Below are positions 15,710-24,186 of a stretch of 36,525 bases of DNA, one piece after another. The stretch is taken from NCBI RefSeq assembly GCF_014836755.1, contig NZ_JACSQF010000030.1, positions 1 to 36,525 of the forward strand. The letters are read 5' to 3'. Below the pieces are notes generated by a model. That model searched no databases and had not been told where the DNA came from. It was given only the letters and a program-made list of their open reading frames with translations. Position 1 is the first letter of the stretch. The number at the start of each line of letters is the position of its first letter. A program made the translations under genes and the position numbers. This DNA comes from Oerskovia merdavium. Lineage in GTDB: Bacteria; Actinomycetota; Actinomycetes; Actinomycetales; Cellulomonadaceae.

Positions 15710-16759
15710 ATGCGTGAGGACGGCCGAGTCTCGACGCCCCCGACGCTCGAGGACGTCGCCCGGGTGGCGGGAGTCTCGCGCGCCACGGTGTCCCGGGTGA
15801 TCAACCAGAAGCGCCAGGTCGCGCCCGACCTCAAGGCGGTCGTCGAGAAGGCGATCGTCGAGACGGGCTACGTGCCCAACCGCGCGGCCCGTTCGCTCGT
15901 CACGGGCAGGACGGGCACGGTCGCGGTCGTGATCTCGGGCGTCGACCCGGAGATCGAGGGCAACCAGATGACCGGGCAGGTCTTCGCGGACCCGTTCTTC
16001 GGCCGGATCGTCGCGGCGTTCGTGCGCGCCCTGCGCCCCCACGACCTGCACCCCGTGCTCATGCTCGCCGAGACCGACGACGCGCGCGCCCAGGTCATGA
16101 CCTACCTGCGCCAGGGCAACGCCGACGGCGCGCTCCTCGTGGCCGCCCAGGCCGACGACCCGCTGCCCGGCATGCTCGTCGAGGCCGGCCAGCGCGCGGT
16201 CCTGTTCGCGCGGCCCGAGCCCGCGCTGCCCATCAGCTTCGTCGACGTCGCCAACCGCGACGGCGCGCGGCTCGCGGCCAAGCACCTCATCGAGCGCGGC
16301 TGCGACGAGCTCGCGGTCATCTCGGGCCCCTCGGGCCTCTACGCGGCCGAGGAACGCCTCGCGGGCTTCCGTGACGAGGTCTCCCGGCACGGGCGCGCCT
16401 ACGTCCCCGAGGTCTCGGGCGAGTTCACGCTCGAGGGCGGCGAGGCCGCGATGGAACGTCTCCTCGACACGGTCCCCGGGCTCGACGGCGTGTTCGCGGC
16501 GAACGACTACATGGCGCAGGGCGCCGTGCACGCGATCCAGGCCCGCGGCCTGCGCGTCCCCGAGGACGTCGCCGTGGTCGGGTTCGACGACAGCTCGATC
16601 GCGCCCCTGTGCCGCCCGGCGCTGACGAGCGTGCGCCAGCCCGTCGAGGAGATGGCGGCCGAGATGGCCCGGCTCCTCATCGGGCAGATCGCCGAGGGCG
16701 ACCGGCAGGTGCGCTCGGTCGTGTTCGACCCGACCCTCGTGGTGCGCGACTCGGCCTGA
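15710..16759 (+). CDS. LacI family transcriptional regulator (CelR-like), copy 2
   Basis: A 349-residue LacI/GalR repressor closely paralogous to the one at 11267. HTH is PTLEDVARVAGVSRATVSRVIN at about 11-34. The hinge segment is PNRAARSLVTGRTGTVAVVISG. The sensor domain has FFGRIVAAFVRALRPHDLHPVLM, FAANDYMAQGAVHAI and VGFDDSSIAPLCRPALTSVRQP. The ATG at 15710 gives a normal N-terminus. It is divergent from the GH55-like gene across 238 bp holding three AGCGCT/GCGC palindromes. It is followed after 44 bp by an aldo/keto reductase on the same strand, so the two may be co-transcribed. With both copies sharing recognition-helix residues, competition or heterodimerisation on the same boxes is possible (inference). 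Confidence 0.92.
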   Translation: MREDGRVSTPPTLEDVARVAGVSRATVSRVINQKRQVAPDLKAVVEKAIVETGYVPNRAARSLVTGRTGTVAVVISGVDPEIEGNQMTGQVFADPFFGRIVAAFVRALRPHDLHPVLMLAETDDARAQVMTYLRQGNADGALLVAAQADDPLPGMLVEAGQRAVLFARPEPALPISFVDVANRDGARLAAKHLIERGCDELAVISGPSGLYAAEERLAGFRDEVSRHGRAYVPEVSGEFTLEGGEAAMERLLDTVPGLDGVFAANDYMAQGAVHAIQARGLRVPEDVAVVGFDDSSIAPLCRPALTSVRQPVEEMAAEMARLLIGQIAEGDRQVRSVVFDPTLVVRDSA

Positions 16760-16803
16760 GAAAGCCCGAGACCCCGACCTGACCCGGGGTGCAGAATGGC
16801 AGC

Positions 16804-17847
16804 ATGCCTCTTGCACCCCGCTACCTCGCTGCCGACGACCGCTACGAGTCCATGACGTACCGGCGCTCCGGTCGCAGCGGCCTCGCCCTCCCCGCACTGT
16901 CGCTGGGCCTCTGGCACAACTTCGGTGACGTCAACCCGTTCGACAACCAGCGCGCGATCCTGCGCCGCGCGTTCGACCTGGGGATCACGCACTTCGACCT
17001 CGCGAACAACTACGGCCCGCCCTACGGCTCGGCCGAGGAGAACTTCGGGCGCCACCTCGCGCGCGACCTGCGCCCCTACCGCGACGAGCTCGTGATCTCG
17101 AGCAAGGCCGGCTACGACATGTGGCCCGGCCCCTACGGTGACGGCGGCTCGCGCAAGTACCTGCTGTCCTCGCTCGACCAGTCGCTCGCCCGCATGGGTC
17201 TCGACTACGTCGACATCTTCTACTCGCACCGGTTCGACCCCACGGTCCCGCTCGCCGAGACCATGGGCGCGCTCCACACGGCCGTGGTGAGCGGGCGTGC
17301 GCTGTACGTCGGCGTCTCCAACTACTCGCCGTCGCAGACGCGCGAGGCCGCGCAGATCCTCGCGGACCTCGGCACGCCGCTGCTCATCCACCAGCCCAGC
17401 TACTCGATGTTCAACCGGCACGTCGAGCTGCCCGAGGCGGGGCACGACGACGGCGAGAACCTGCTGGACGTCGTCGAGGACCTCGGCGTCGGCACGATCG
17501 TCTTCTCGCCGCTCCAGCAGGGTCTGCTGACGGACCGCTACCTCTCGGGCGAGGTGCCCGCGGACTCGCGCGCCGCCGTCGGGCACTTCCTCAAGCCCAC
17601 CGCGATCTCCGAGACGTACCTCGAGCGTGCCCGTGCGCTGAACGAGATCGCTGCCGGACGCGGCCAGTCGCTCGCGCAGCTCGCGCTGAGCTGGGTCCTG
17701 CGCGACGAGCGCATCACCTCGGCGCTCGTGGGTGCGAGCAGCGTCGCGCAGCTCGAGAACAACGTCGCGGCGCTCGACGCGCCCGCTCTCACGGCCGAGG
17801 AGATCGCGGCGATCGAGCCGTTCGCGGTCGACGGCACGACGCGCTGA
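16804..17847 (+). CDS. Aldo/keto reductase, YghZ/L-glyceraldehyde-3-phosphate reductase type
   Basis: A 347-residue NADPH-dependent aldo/keto reductase with a TIM barrel. It matches the Kv-beta/YghZ subgroup: LPALSLGLWHNFGD at the N-terminus, then the catalytic Asp-Tyr pair in ITHFDLANNYGPPYGSAEENFG. The catalytic Lys is in ISSKAGYDMWPGPYGDGGSRKYL, and a His in YVDIFYSHRFDP completes the tetrad. The cofactor loop is VFSPLQQGLLT. The ATG at 16804 is preferred over an in-frame GTG at 16789, as the family starts near MPLAPRYLAADDRYESM. It is 44 bp downstream of LacI copy 2, hence possibly part of the sugar regulon. It reduces sugar aldehydes or detoxifies methylglyoxal-like compounds in characterised relatives; the actual substrate is unknown. 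Confidence 0.88.
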   Translation: MPLAPRYLAADDRYESMTYRRSGRSGLALPALSLGLWHNFGDVNPFDNQRAILRRAFDLGITHFDLANNYGPPYGSAEENFGRHLARDLRPYRDELVISSKAGYDMWPGPYGDGGSRKYLLSSLDQSLARMGLDYVDIFYSHRFDPTVPLAETMGALHTAVVSGRALYVGVSNYSPSQTREAAQILADLGTPLLIHQPSYSMFNRHVELPEAGHDDGENLLDVVEDLGVGTIVFSPLQQGLLTDRYLSGEVPADSRAAVGHFLKPTAISETYLERARALNEIAAGRGQSLAQLALSWVLRDERITSALVGASSVAQLENNVAALDAPALTAEEIAAIEPFAVDGTTR

Positions 17848-17911
17848 GCCCGCCGGCCCGCCGGCCTGACGGCCGGTCGGGCGGCGTCGAGCCGTCCGAC
17901 CGGCCGGGGGT

Positions 17912-17931
17912 CCGGCTCCCGTGGGAGCCGG
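17912..17931. terminator. Bidirectional hairpin between AKR and ABC ATPase genes
   Basis: CCGGCTCCC at 17912-17920 pairs with GGGAGCCGG at 17923-17931, in the 99-bp gap between convergent genes. Other GGCCGG repeats nearby can extend alternative folds. Candidate shared terminator. Confidence 0.6.
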
Positions 17932-17946
17932 GCCGGGTCGCTGTGC

Positions 17947-18720
17947 TCAGCTCCAGCGCTGGACCGCGAGCGGTGCCGCCTCGGCCAGCTCACGGACCAC
18001 GGGGTGCTCGCTCTCGGCGAGCACCTGCTGGAGCGGGCCGGACTCGACGAACTCGCCGTCGACCAGCAGGTGCGCGGACGCCGTCATGCGGTGGACCAGC
18101 TCGAGGTCGTGGGACACCAGGAGCACGCCCGTCCCGAGCTGGGCTGCGGCGTCCTTGACGCGACCGGCGATCTCGCCGCGCATGGTCGGGTCGAGCGCGG
18201 TGAGGGGCTCGTCGAGCAGCAGGATGTCGGGACGCGTCGCGAGGGCCCGGGCCAGGGCCACACGCTGGCGCTCGCCACCGGACAACGTGCGCAGGGGACG
18301 GTCGGCGTAGCGGTGCTCGAGCGCGACGAGGTCGAGCAGGTCCTCGATCGACTGGCCCGAGGGACGCCCGCCCTTGCGGGCGTCGGTCAGCCCGGACTTG
18401 AGCACGTGCGTCACGCTGCTCGCGGGGTCGATCCCGGGCAGGCCGTCCTGCGACACGCGCCGCACGGCGGCCTTGAACGTCTTCTTGTCGCGTCGGCCGA
18501 GGCGGGTCACGGTGCGCCCGCCCCACGTCACGGTCCCGCTCGACGGCTTGATCTCGCCGAGCAGCGCGCTGATGAAGGTCGACTTCCCGACGCCCGACGG
18601 TCCCACGATCCCCACGGGGGCCAGGCCCGCCGAGAGCTCGATCGAGACGCCGCGCAGGACGTCGGCGCCGCCGTGCCCGGCCCAGAGGTCGCGCGCCTGG
18701 AGGGTGTGGGTCGTCGTCAT
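17947..18720 (-). CDS. Orphan ABC transporter ATP-binding protein (Opp/Dpp/Nik type)
   Basis: A 257-residue ABC ATPase. Walker A GPSGVGKST spans about 40-48 and the Q-loop Gln is at 91 (RRVSQDGLPGIDPASSV). Signature LSGGERQRVALARAL begins at 146, Walker B ILLLDEPLTALDP has Asp170-Glu171, and the switch His204 is in VSHD. The Q-loop sequence and overall length resemble peptide/nickel importers (DppF, NikE). No permease, second ATPase or binding protein is adjacent, so its partners must lie elsewhere or it acts in a non-transport role. The ATG at 18720 has a GGAAGGA ribosome site; upstream in-frame codons are unlike the family. A 13-bp palindrome lies about 50 bp upstream. Confidence 0.88.
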   Translation of the reverse strand: MTTTHTLQARDLWAGHGGADVLRGVSIELSAGLAPVGIVGPSGVGKSTFISALLGEIKPSSGTVTWGGRTVTRLGRRDKKTFKAAVRRVSQDGLPGIDPASSVTHVLKSGLTDARKGGRPSGQSIEDLLDLVALEHRYADRPLRTLSGGERQRVALARALATRPDILLLDEPLTALDPTMRGEIAGRVKDAAAQLGTGVLLVSHDLELVHRMTASAHLLVDGEFVESGPLQQVLAESEHPVVRELAEAAPLAVQRWS

Positions 18721-18770
18721 GCGCGGTCCTTCCGAGGGTGGGTCAACCGGTGCGGGGGCGTGGGTGTCCC

Positions 18771-18783
18771 CGTTGGTCCAACG
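18771..18783. promoter_or_regulatory. Palindrome CGTTGGTCCAACG upstream of the ABC ATPase
   Basis: A perfect 13-bp dyad (CGTTGG, centre T, CCAACG) about 50 bp upstream of the ABC ATPase start. It is an operator candidate. The regulator is unknown. Confidence 0.45.
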
Positions 18784-18812
18784 AACGACGGTACCCGCGT
18801 TCTCCCGGTCGG

Positions 18813-18845
18813 CGGTGCGGCGCAGGTCACACCGGCGCCGCACCG
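18813..18845 (-). terminator. Hairpin downstream of ROK regulator
   Basis: An 11-bp perfect stem: CGGTGCGGCGC at 18813-18823 pairs with 18835-18845 around an 11-nt loop. It begins 31 nt past the ROK stop on the minus strand. Likely terminator isolating the ROK gene from the ABC ATPase gene. Confidence 0.6.
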
Positions 18846-18876
18846 AGGTCGTCGCGGGGCCGTCGTGGGGCGGACG

Positions 18877-20163
18877 TCAGTCGCTCGTCGTCCACGCCGA
18901 GGGCGCCGCGACCACGTCCCGCAGCACCGTGCGCGCGCCGCCGATCATGGCCGCGTGCCCGGCCACGAGCGCGGGCCGCAGGTCGAGCTCGGTCCACGGC
19001 GACGCGAGGACGCGTGTCGTGAGCTCGGTCGTCAGGGCCTCGCGCAGGTGGGGCAGCAGGTCGGTGTAGATCCCGCCGAGCAGCACGGTCTCGATGTCGA
19101 TGAGGTTCACGAAGTTCGCGAGCGCGCGCCCCAGCGCGGTCCCGGCCGACGAGGCGGCGTCGAGGGCCGACGGCGTGCCCTCCTCGAGCGCGTCGAGGAA
19201 CCTCTCGACAGGGGCATCGAGGGGGATGCCGGCCGCGCGCAGCATCGCGTCCTTGCCCGCGTACTGCTCGAGGCAGCCCGTGGCCCCGCACAGGCACCGG
19301 GGCCCGTGCGGGTCGACCACGACGTGCCCGATCTCGCCGCTCCAGCCCCGGTTGCCCAGGAAGAGCTCGCGGTCGATCACGATCGCGGAGCCGATGCCCA
19401 CCTCGCCCGAGACGTACAGGAACGACGAGGGCACGGGGGGAGCGACGCCGTCGGGCCCGGGGAGCGGCACGCGGGGCTCGCCCTCGCCCGGCGGGACCGG
19501 GGCCACGAGCTGCGCGAGCCCCGCGAGGTTGGCCTCGTTGGCGATCTCGACCGGGAGGCGCTCGGGCAGGCCGAGCAGCGGGACGGGCAGGAACGAGGAC
19601 CAGCCGAGGTTGGGTGCGACCTGGAGGCGGCCCGCACGCGCGTCGACCAGGCCGGGCAGGGCGAGCCGAGCGCCCGCGACCTGCATGTCCTGGGACTCGA
19701 CCTCCTCGACGAGACGGCGGGCCAGCGCGCCCAGGCGTCCGAGGACCTCGGCGGGGTCGCTGCCGTGCAGGTCGCCCGGGACGACCTCCTGCGCGACGAC
19801 CTGTCCGGTGAGGTCGAGGACCGTGCCGCCCAGGTAGTCGACGTTGACCTCGAGCCCCAGGCCGACCACGGTCCGCTCGGCGGGCGTGAGCGGGACGGCG
19901 GGGCGGCCCGCGCGCAACGGTGTCGCGGGCGGGAGCTCGCGCACGAGCCGCGCCTCGATGAGCTGGTCGACCAGCACCGACACGGTGGCGCGGGTCAGGC
20001 CCGTGGTCCCGGCGATGTCCGCGCGCGAGCGGGGGGTCGTGGCGTCGAAGATCGCCTGCGAGACCAGGGCGAGGTTGTACTCGCGCAGGGTGTGCTGGCG
20101 GGCGGCCGTGGAGCGCCCCCGGGTGGGCGTCCTGACGCTGGTCGAGGACTCGTCGCGGTTCAC
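18877..20163 (-). CDS. xylR: ROK-family transcriptional repressor, probable xylose regulator
   Basis: A 428-residue ROK (repressor, ORF, kinase) protein. An N-terminal winged HTH spans about 22-75 (RQHTLREYNLALVSQAIFD, RADIAGTTGLTRATVSVLVDQLIE). A ROK sugar-kinase-like domain follows, with the metal-binding pattern CLCGATGCLEQYAG and a VVGLGLEVNVDYLGG sugar/phosphate segment. Divergent placement 97 bp from xylA makes it the obvious xylose-responsive repressor of xylAB. The name XylR is assigned by context. It starts with GTG at 20163, preceded by AAGG. The A/T-rich stretch 20187-20211 probably contains its binding site. Confidence 0.88.
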   Translation of the reverse strand: MNRDESSTSVRTPTRGRSTAARQHTLREYNLALVSQAIFDATTPRSRADIAGTTGLTRATVSVLVDQLIEARLVRELPPATPLRAGRPAVPLTPAERTVVGLGLEVNVDYLGGTVLDLTGQVVAQEVVPGDLHGSDPAEVLGRLGALARRLVEEVESQDMQVAGARLALPGLVDARAGRLQVAPNLGWSSFLPVPLLGLPERLPVEIANEANLAGLAQLVAPVPPGEGEPRVPLPGPDGVAPPVPSSFLYVSGEVGIGSAIVIDRELFLGNRGWSGEIGHVVVDPHGPRCLCGATGCLEQYAGKDAMLRAAGIPLDAPVERFLDALEEGTPSALDAASSAGTALGRALANFVNLIDIETVLLGGIYTDLLPHLREALTTELTTRVLASPWTELDLRPALVAGHAAMIGGARTVLRDVVAAPSAWTTSD

Positions 20164-20166
20164 GTC

Positions 20167-20195
20167 TTGACCTTACCGACAGGACCACATAAGTT
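20167..20195 (+). promoter_or_regulatory. Candidate xylA promoter
   Basis: TTGACC at 20167-20172 and TAAGTT at 20190-20195 are separated by 17 bp. This is a good match to a vegetative actinobacterial promoter, 66 bp upstream of the xylA GTG. The unusually A/T-rich region continues to 20211, where the ROK repressor probably binds. Confidence 0.6.
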
Positions 20196-20260
20196 CATCC
20201 ATACAACAAATGGCGGCCTGCTCGACCGAGGAGCCGGCCCATCTCGACGAGGAGACTGTC

Positions 20261-21442
20261 GTGGCTGACGCGATCGACCAGAACATCAACTTTTCCTTCG
20301 GCCTGTGGACCGTGGGGTGGACCGGTCAGGACCAGTTCGGCGGAGCCAGCCGCCCCCACCTCGACCCGGCCGAGTCCGTCCGCAAGCTCGCGGACCTCGG
20401 CGCGTGGGGCTTCACGTTCCACGACGACGACGTGGTGCCCTTCGGCTCCGACGACGCGACCCGCGAGCAGCTCCTCGGCGAGGTCAAGAAGGCCGCCGAC
20501 GAGACCGGCCTGACCATCGAGATGGTCACGACGAACCTGTTCAGCCACCCGGTCTTCAAGGACGGCGGCCTGACCTCGAACGACCGCGGCGTGCGCCGCT
20601 ACGCGCTGCGCAAGGTGCTGCGCAACGTCGACCTCACGGCGTCGCTCGGCGCCAAGACGTTCGTCATGTGGGGCGGCCGCGAGGGCACCGAGTACGACGG
20701 CGCCAAGGACCTCCACTCCGCGCACGAGCGCTACGCCGAGGGTCTCGACCTCACGGCCGCGTACATCAAGGACCAGGGCTACGACATCAAGATCGCGCTC
20801 GAGCCCAAGCCCAACGAGCCCCGCGGCGACATCTTCCTCCCGACCATCGGGCACGCGCTCGCGCTCATCGCGAAGCTCGAGCACGGCGACATCGTGGGCC
20901 TCAACCCGGAGACGGGCCACGAGCAGATGGCGGGCCTGAACTACACGCACGGCCTCGCGCAGGCGCTGTGGGCCGGCAAGCTCTTCCACATCGACCTCAA
21001 CGGCCAGCGGTCCATCAAGTTCGACCAGGACCTCGTGTTCGGCCACGGCGACCTGCTCTCCGCGTTCTTCACGGTCGACCTCGTCGAGAACGGCTTCCCG
21101 AACGGCGGGCCCCGCTACGAGGGCCCCCGCCACTTCGACTACAAGCCCTCGCGCACCGAGAACGAGGTCGGCGTCTGGGACTCCGCCAAGGCCAACATGG
21201 AGACCTACTCGATGCTCGCGCGCAAGTCCGCCGAGTACCGGGCCGACCCCGAGGTCCAGGCCGCGTTCAAGCACTCGGGCGTGTTCGAGCTCGGTGAGAC
21301 CACGCTGGGCGCGGGCGAGTCCGTCGCCGACCTGCTCGCGGACCGCTCGGCCTACGAGGAGTTCGACGTCGAGGCCGCCGCCGAGCGCGACTTCGGCTTC
21401 GTGCGCCTCAACCAGCTCGCGCTCAAGCACCTGATCGGCTGA
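20261..21442 (+). CDS. xylA: Xylose isomerase
   Basis: A 393-residue class I (actinobacterial short-type) D-xylose isomerase converting xylose to xylulose. Metal and catalytic residues match the Streptomyces numbering exactly: His54 and Asp57 (FTFHDDD), Glu181 and Lys183 ([11 protein letters not shown]), Glu217 and His220 (NPETGHEQM), then Asp residues in [20 protein letters not shown] and [10 protein letters not shown]. The GTG at 20261 is chosen because a GAGGAG ribosome site stands 6-7 nt upstream and the N-terminus then matches the family ([19 protein letters not shown]). It is followed by xylB after 46 bp and is divergent from the ROK gene. Cytoplasmic, tetrameric in relatives, Mg/Co dependent. 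Confidence 0.97.
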   Translation: MADAIDQNINFSFGLWTVGWTGQDQFGGASRPHLDPAESVRKLADLGAWGFTFHDDDVVPFGSDDATREQLLGEVKKAADETGLTIEMVTTNLFSHPVFKDGGLTSNDRGVRRYALRKVLRNVDLTASLGAKTFVMWGGREGTEYDGAKDLHSAHERYAEGLDLTAAYIKDQGYDIKIALEPKPNEPRGDIFLPTIGHALALIAKLEHGDIVGLNPETGHEQMAGLNYTHGLAQALWAGKLFHIDLNGQRSIKFDQDLVFGHGDLLSAFFTVDLVENGFPNGGPRYEGPRHFDYKPSRTENEVGVWDSAKANMETYSMLARKSAEYRADPEVQAAFKHSGVFELGETTLGAGESVADLLADRSAYEEFDVEAAAERDFGFVRLNQLALKHLIG

Positions 21443-21488
21443 TGAGGGGCGCAATCGTGCCGGCCGCGGCCACGCGCGGGGGTGCGGC

Positions 21489-22964
21489 ATGACCGGCGGT
21501 CTCGTCGCGGGGGTCGACTCGTCGACGCAGTCCTGCAAGGTCGTCGTCCGTGACGCCGTGACCGGGGCGCTCGTGCGCTCCGGCTCGGCGTCGCACCCCG
21601 ACGGCACCGAGGTCTCGCCCGACGCCTGGTGGACGGCGTTCCGCGGCGCGGTCCAGGTCGCGGGCGGGCTCGACGACGTCGCGGCCCTGGCCGTGGGCGG
21701 GCAGCAGCACGGCATGGTCGTCCTCGACGCCGACGGCGAGGTGATCCGTCCCGCGCTCCTGTGGAACGACACCCGTTCGGCCGGTGCCGCGGTCGACCTG
21801 ATCCGCGAGCTCGGTGACGGGGACCCCGGTGCCGGTGCCAAGGCGTGGGCCGAGGCCGTCGGCTCGGTGCCCGTCGCGTCGCTCACGGTCACCAAGCTGC
21901 GCTGGCTGCGCGACGCGGAGCCCGAGAACGCGGCGCGCGTCGCGGCCGTCGCGCTCCCGCACGACTGGCTGACGTGGCGGATCGCCGGCTACGGCCCGCG
22001 GAGCGAGGGCCTCGAGCCCGACCTCGGCGCGCTCGTGACCGACCGTTCCGACGCCTCGGGCACGGGGTACTTCGACGCCTCGGCCGAGGGCGGGCGCGGT
22101 GCGTACCGCACCGACCTGCTCGAGCTCGCGCTCGGGCGCTCGGACGTCGTGCTGCCCCGGGTCCTCGGCCCGGGCGAGGACGGCGGGGTGGCCTCGGCCG
22201 CCGTGGCCGGTGCCGCGGTGACCGGTGGGGCCCTGATCGGCCCCGGTGCCGGGGACAACGCGGCCGCGGCCCTGGGGCTCGGCATGGGCGCGGGCGACGT
22301 CGCGGTCTCGATCGGGACCTCGGGAGTCGTCTCGGCGATCGCCACGTCGGCCACGGCCGACGCGAGCGGGCTCGTCAACGGCTTCGCCGACGCCACGGGC
22401 AACTTCCTGCTGCTCGGGGTGACCCTCAACGCGAGCCGCGTCCTCGACGCGACCGCGCGGGTGCTGGGCGTGGACCACGCGGGCCTGTCCCGGCTCGCGC
22501 TCCAGGCGCCCGCGGGGGCGGACGGGCTCGTGCTCGTCCCGTTCCTCGAGGGCGAGCGCACGCCCAACCGTCCTGACGCGAGCGGCACGCTGCACGGCAT
22601 GCGGTTGTCCACCATGACGCCCGAGCACCTTGCGCGGGCGTCGGTCGAAGGCATGCTGTGCGGCCTGGCCGACGGTCTCGACGCCCTGCGCGAGCAGGGG
22701 GTCCGGGTCGAGCGGCTGCTGCTGATCGGCGGCGGCGCGCAGTCCGAGGCGGTCCGGCGCATCGCGCCGCAGGTCTTCGGCCTGCCCGTCGCGGTCCCCG
22801 AGCCGGGCGAGTACGTGGCCGACGGCGCCGCTCGCCAGGCAGCCTGGGTGCTGTCGGGTGCGGCAGAGGCCCCGAGGTGGGAGACGTCGTCGAGCAGCGG
22901 CTACGACGCGGCCCCCGAGCCCGGGATCCGTGCGCGGTACGCGGCGGTGCGCGACCTGACCTGA
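21489..22964 (+). CDS. xylB: Xylulokinase
   Basis: A 491-residue FGGY-family kinase that phosphorylates D-xylulose, completing entry into the pentose phosphate pathway. Motifs include [13 protein letters not shown] (phosphate 1), [31 protein letters not shown] with the catalytic Asp, [15 protein letters not shown], and [11 protein letters not shown]. The C-terminal adenosine site is [15 protein letters not shown]. The ATG at 21489 follows a GGGGGTG purine stretch. It lies 46 bp after xylA in one operon and ends just before a long inverted repeat that probably terminates transcription. Length and motif order are normal. Confidence 0.95.
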   Translation: MTGGLVAGVDSSTQSCKVVVRDAVTGALVRSGSASHPDGTEVSPDAWWTAFRGAVQVAGGLDDVAALAVGGQQHGMVVLDADGEVIRPALLWNDTRSAGAAVDLIRELGDGDPGAGAKAWAEAVGSVPVASLTVTKLRWLRDAEPENAARVAAVALPHDWLTWRIAGYGPRSEGLEPDLGALVTDRSDASGTGYFDASAEGGRGAYRTDLLELALGRSDVVLPRVLGPGEDGGVASAAVAGAAVTGGALIGPGAGDNAAAALGLGMGAGDVAVSIGTSGVVSAIATSATADASGLVNGFADATGNFLLLGVTLNASRVLDATARVLGVDHAGLSRLALQAPAGADGLVLVPFLEGERTPNRPDASGTLHGMRLSTMTPEHLARASVEGMLCGLADGLDALREQGVRVERLLLIGGGAQSEAVRRIAPQVFGLPVAVPEPGEYVADGAARQAAWVLSGAAEAPRWETSSSSGYDAAPEPGIRARYAAVRDLT

Positions 22965-22973
22965 GAAGGTTGC

Positions 22974-23036
22974 CGCTGAGTGCGGAGTTCTTGTGCGACA
23001 CGCCTGGCGTGTCGCACAAGAGCTCCGCGCTCAGCG
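22974..23036. terminator. 63-bp near-perfect hairpin between xylB and AKR
   Basis: 31-nt arms (22974-23004 and 23006-23036) with a single central T. Only two positions differ, and both become G-U pairs in plus-strand RNA but A-C mismatches in minus-strand RNA. The plus-strand transcript (xylB) would form an almost continuous stem. Candidate terminator, RNase-processed stem or mobile palindromic repeat. Confidence 0.8.
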
Positions 23037-23058
23037 TCTGCGAGCCGGTCGGCGCCGA

Positions 23059-24186
<1,128 letters not shown>

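Noticed and set aside
12895-15717. A 940-codon plus-strand open frame opposite the GH55-like gene.
   Set aside because: Its translation is Val/Arg/Asp/Gly-rich without motifs, while the opposite strand has a signal peptide, discoidin modules and a ribosome site. It is an antisense shadow.
18004-20268. A 754-codon plus-strand open frame across the ABC ATPase and ROK genes.
   Set aside because: It spans two well-supported minus-strand genes and has low-complexity composition.
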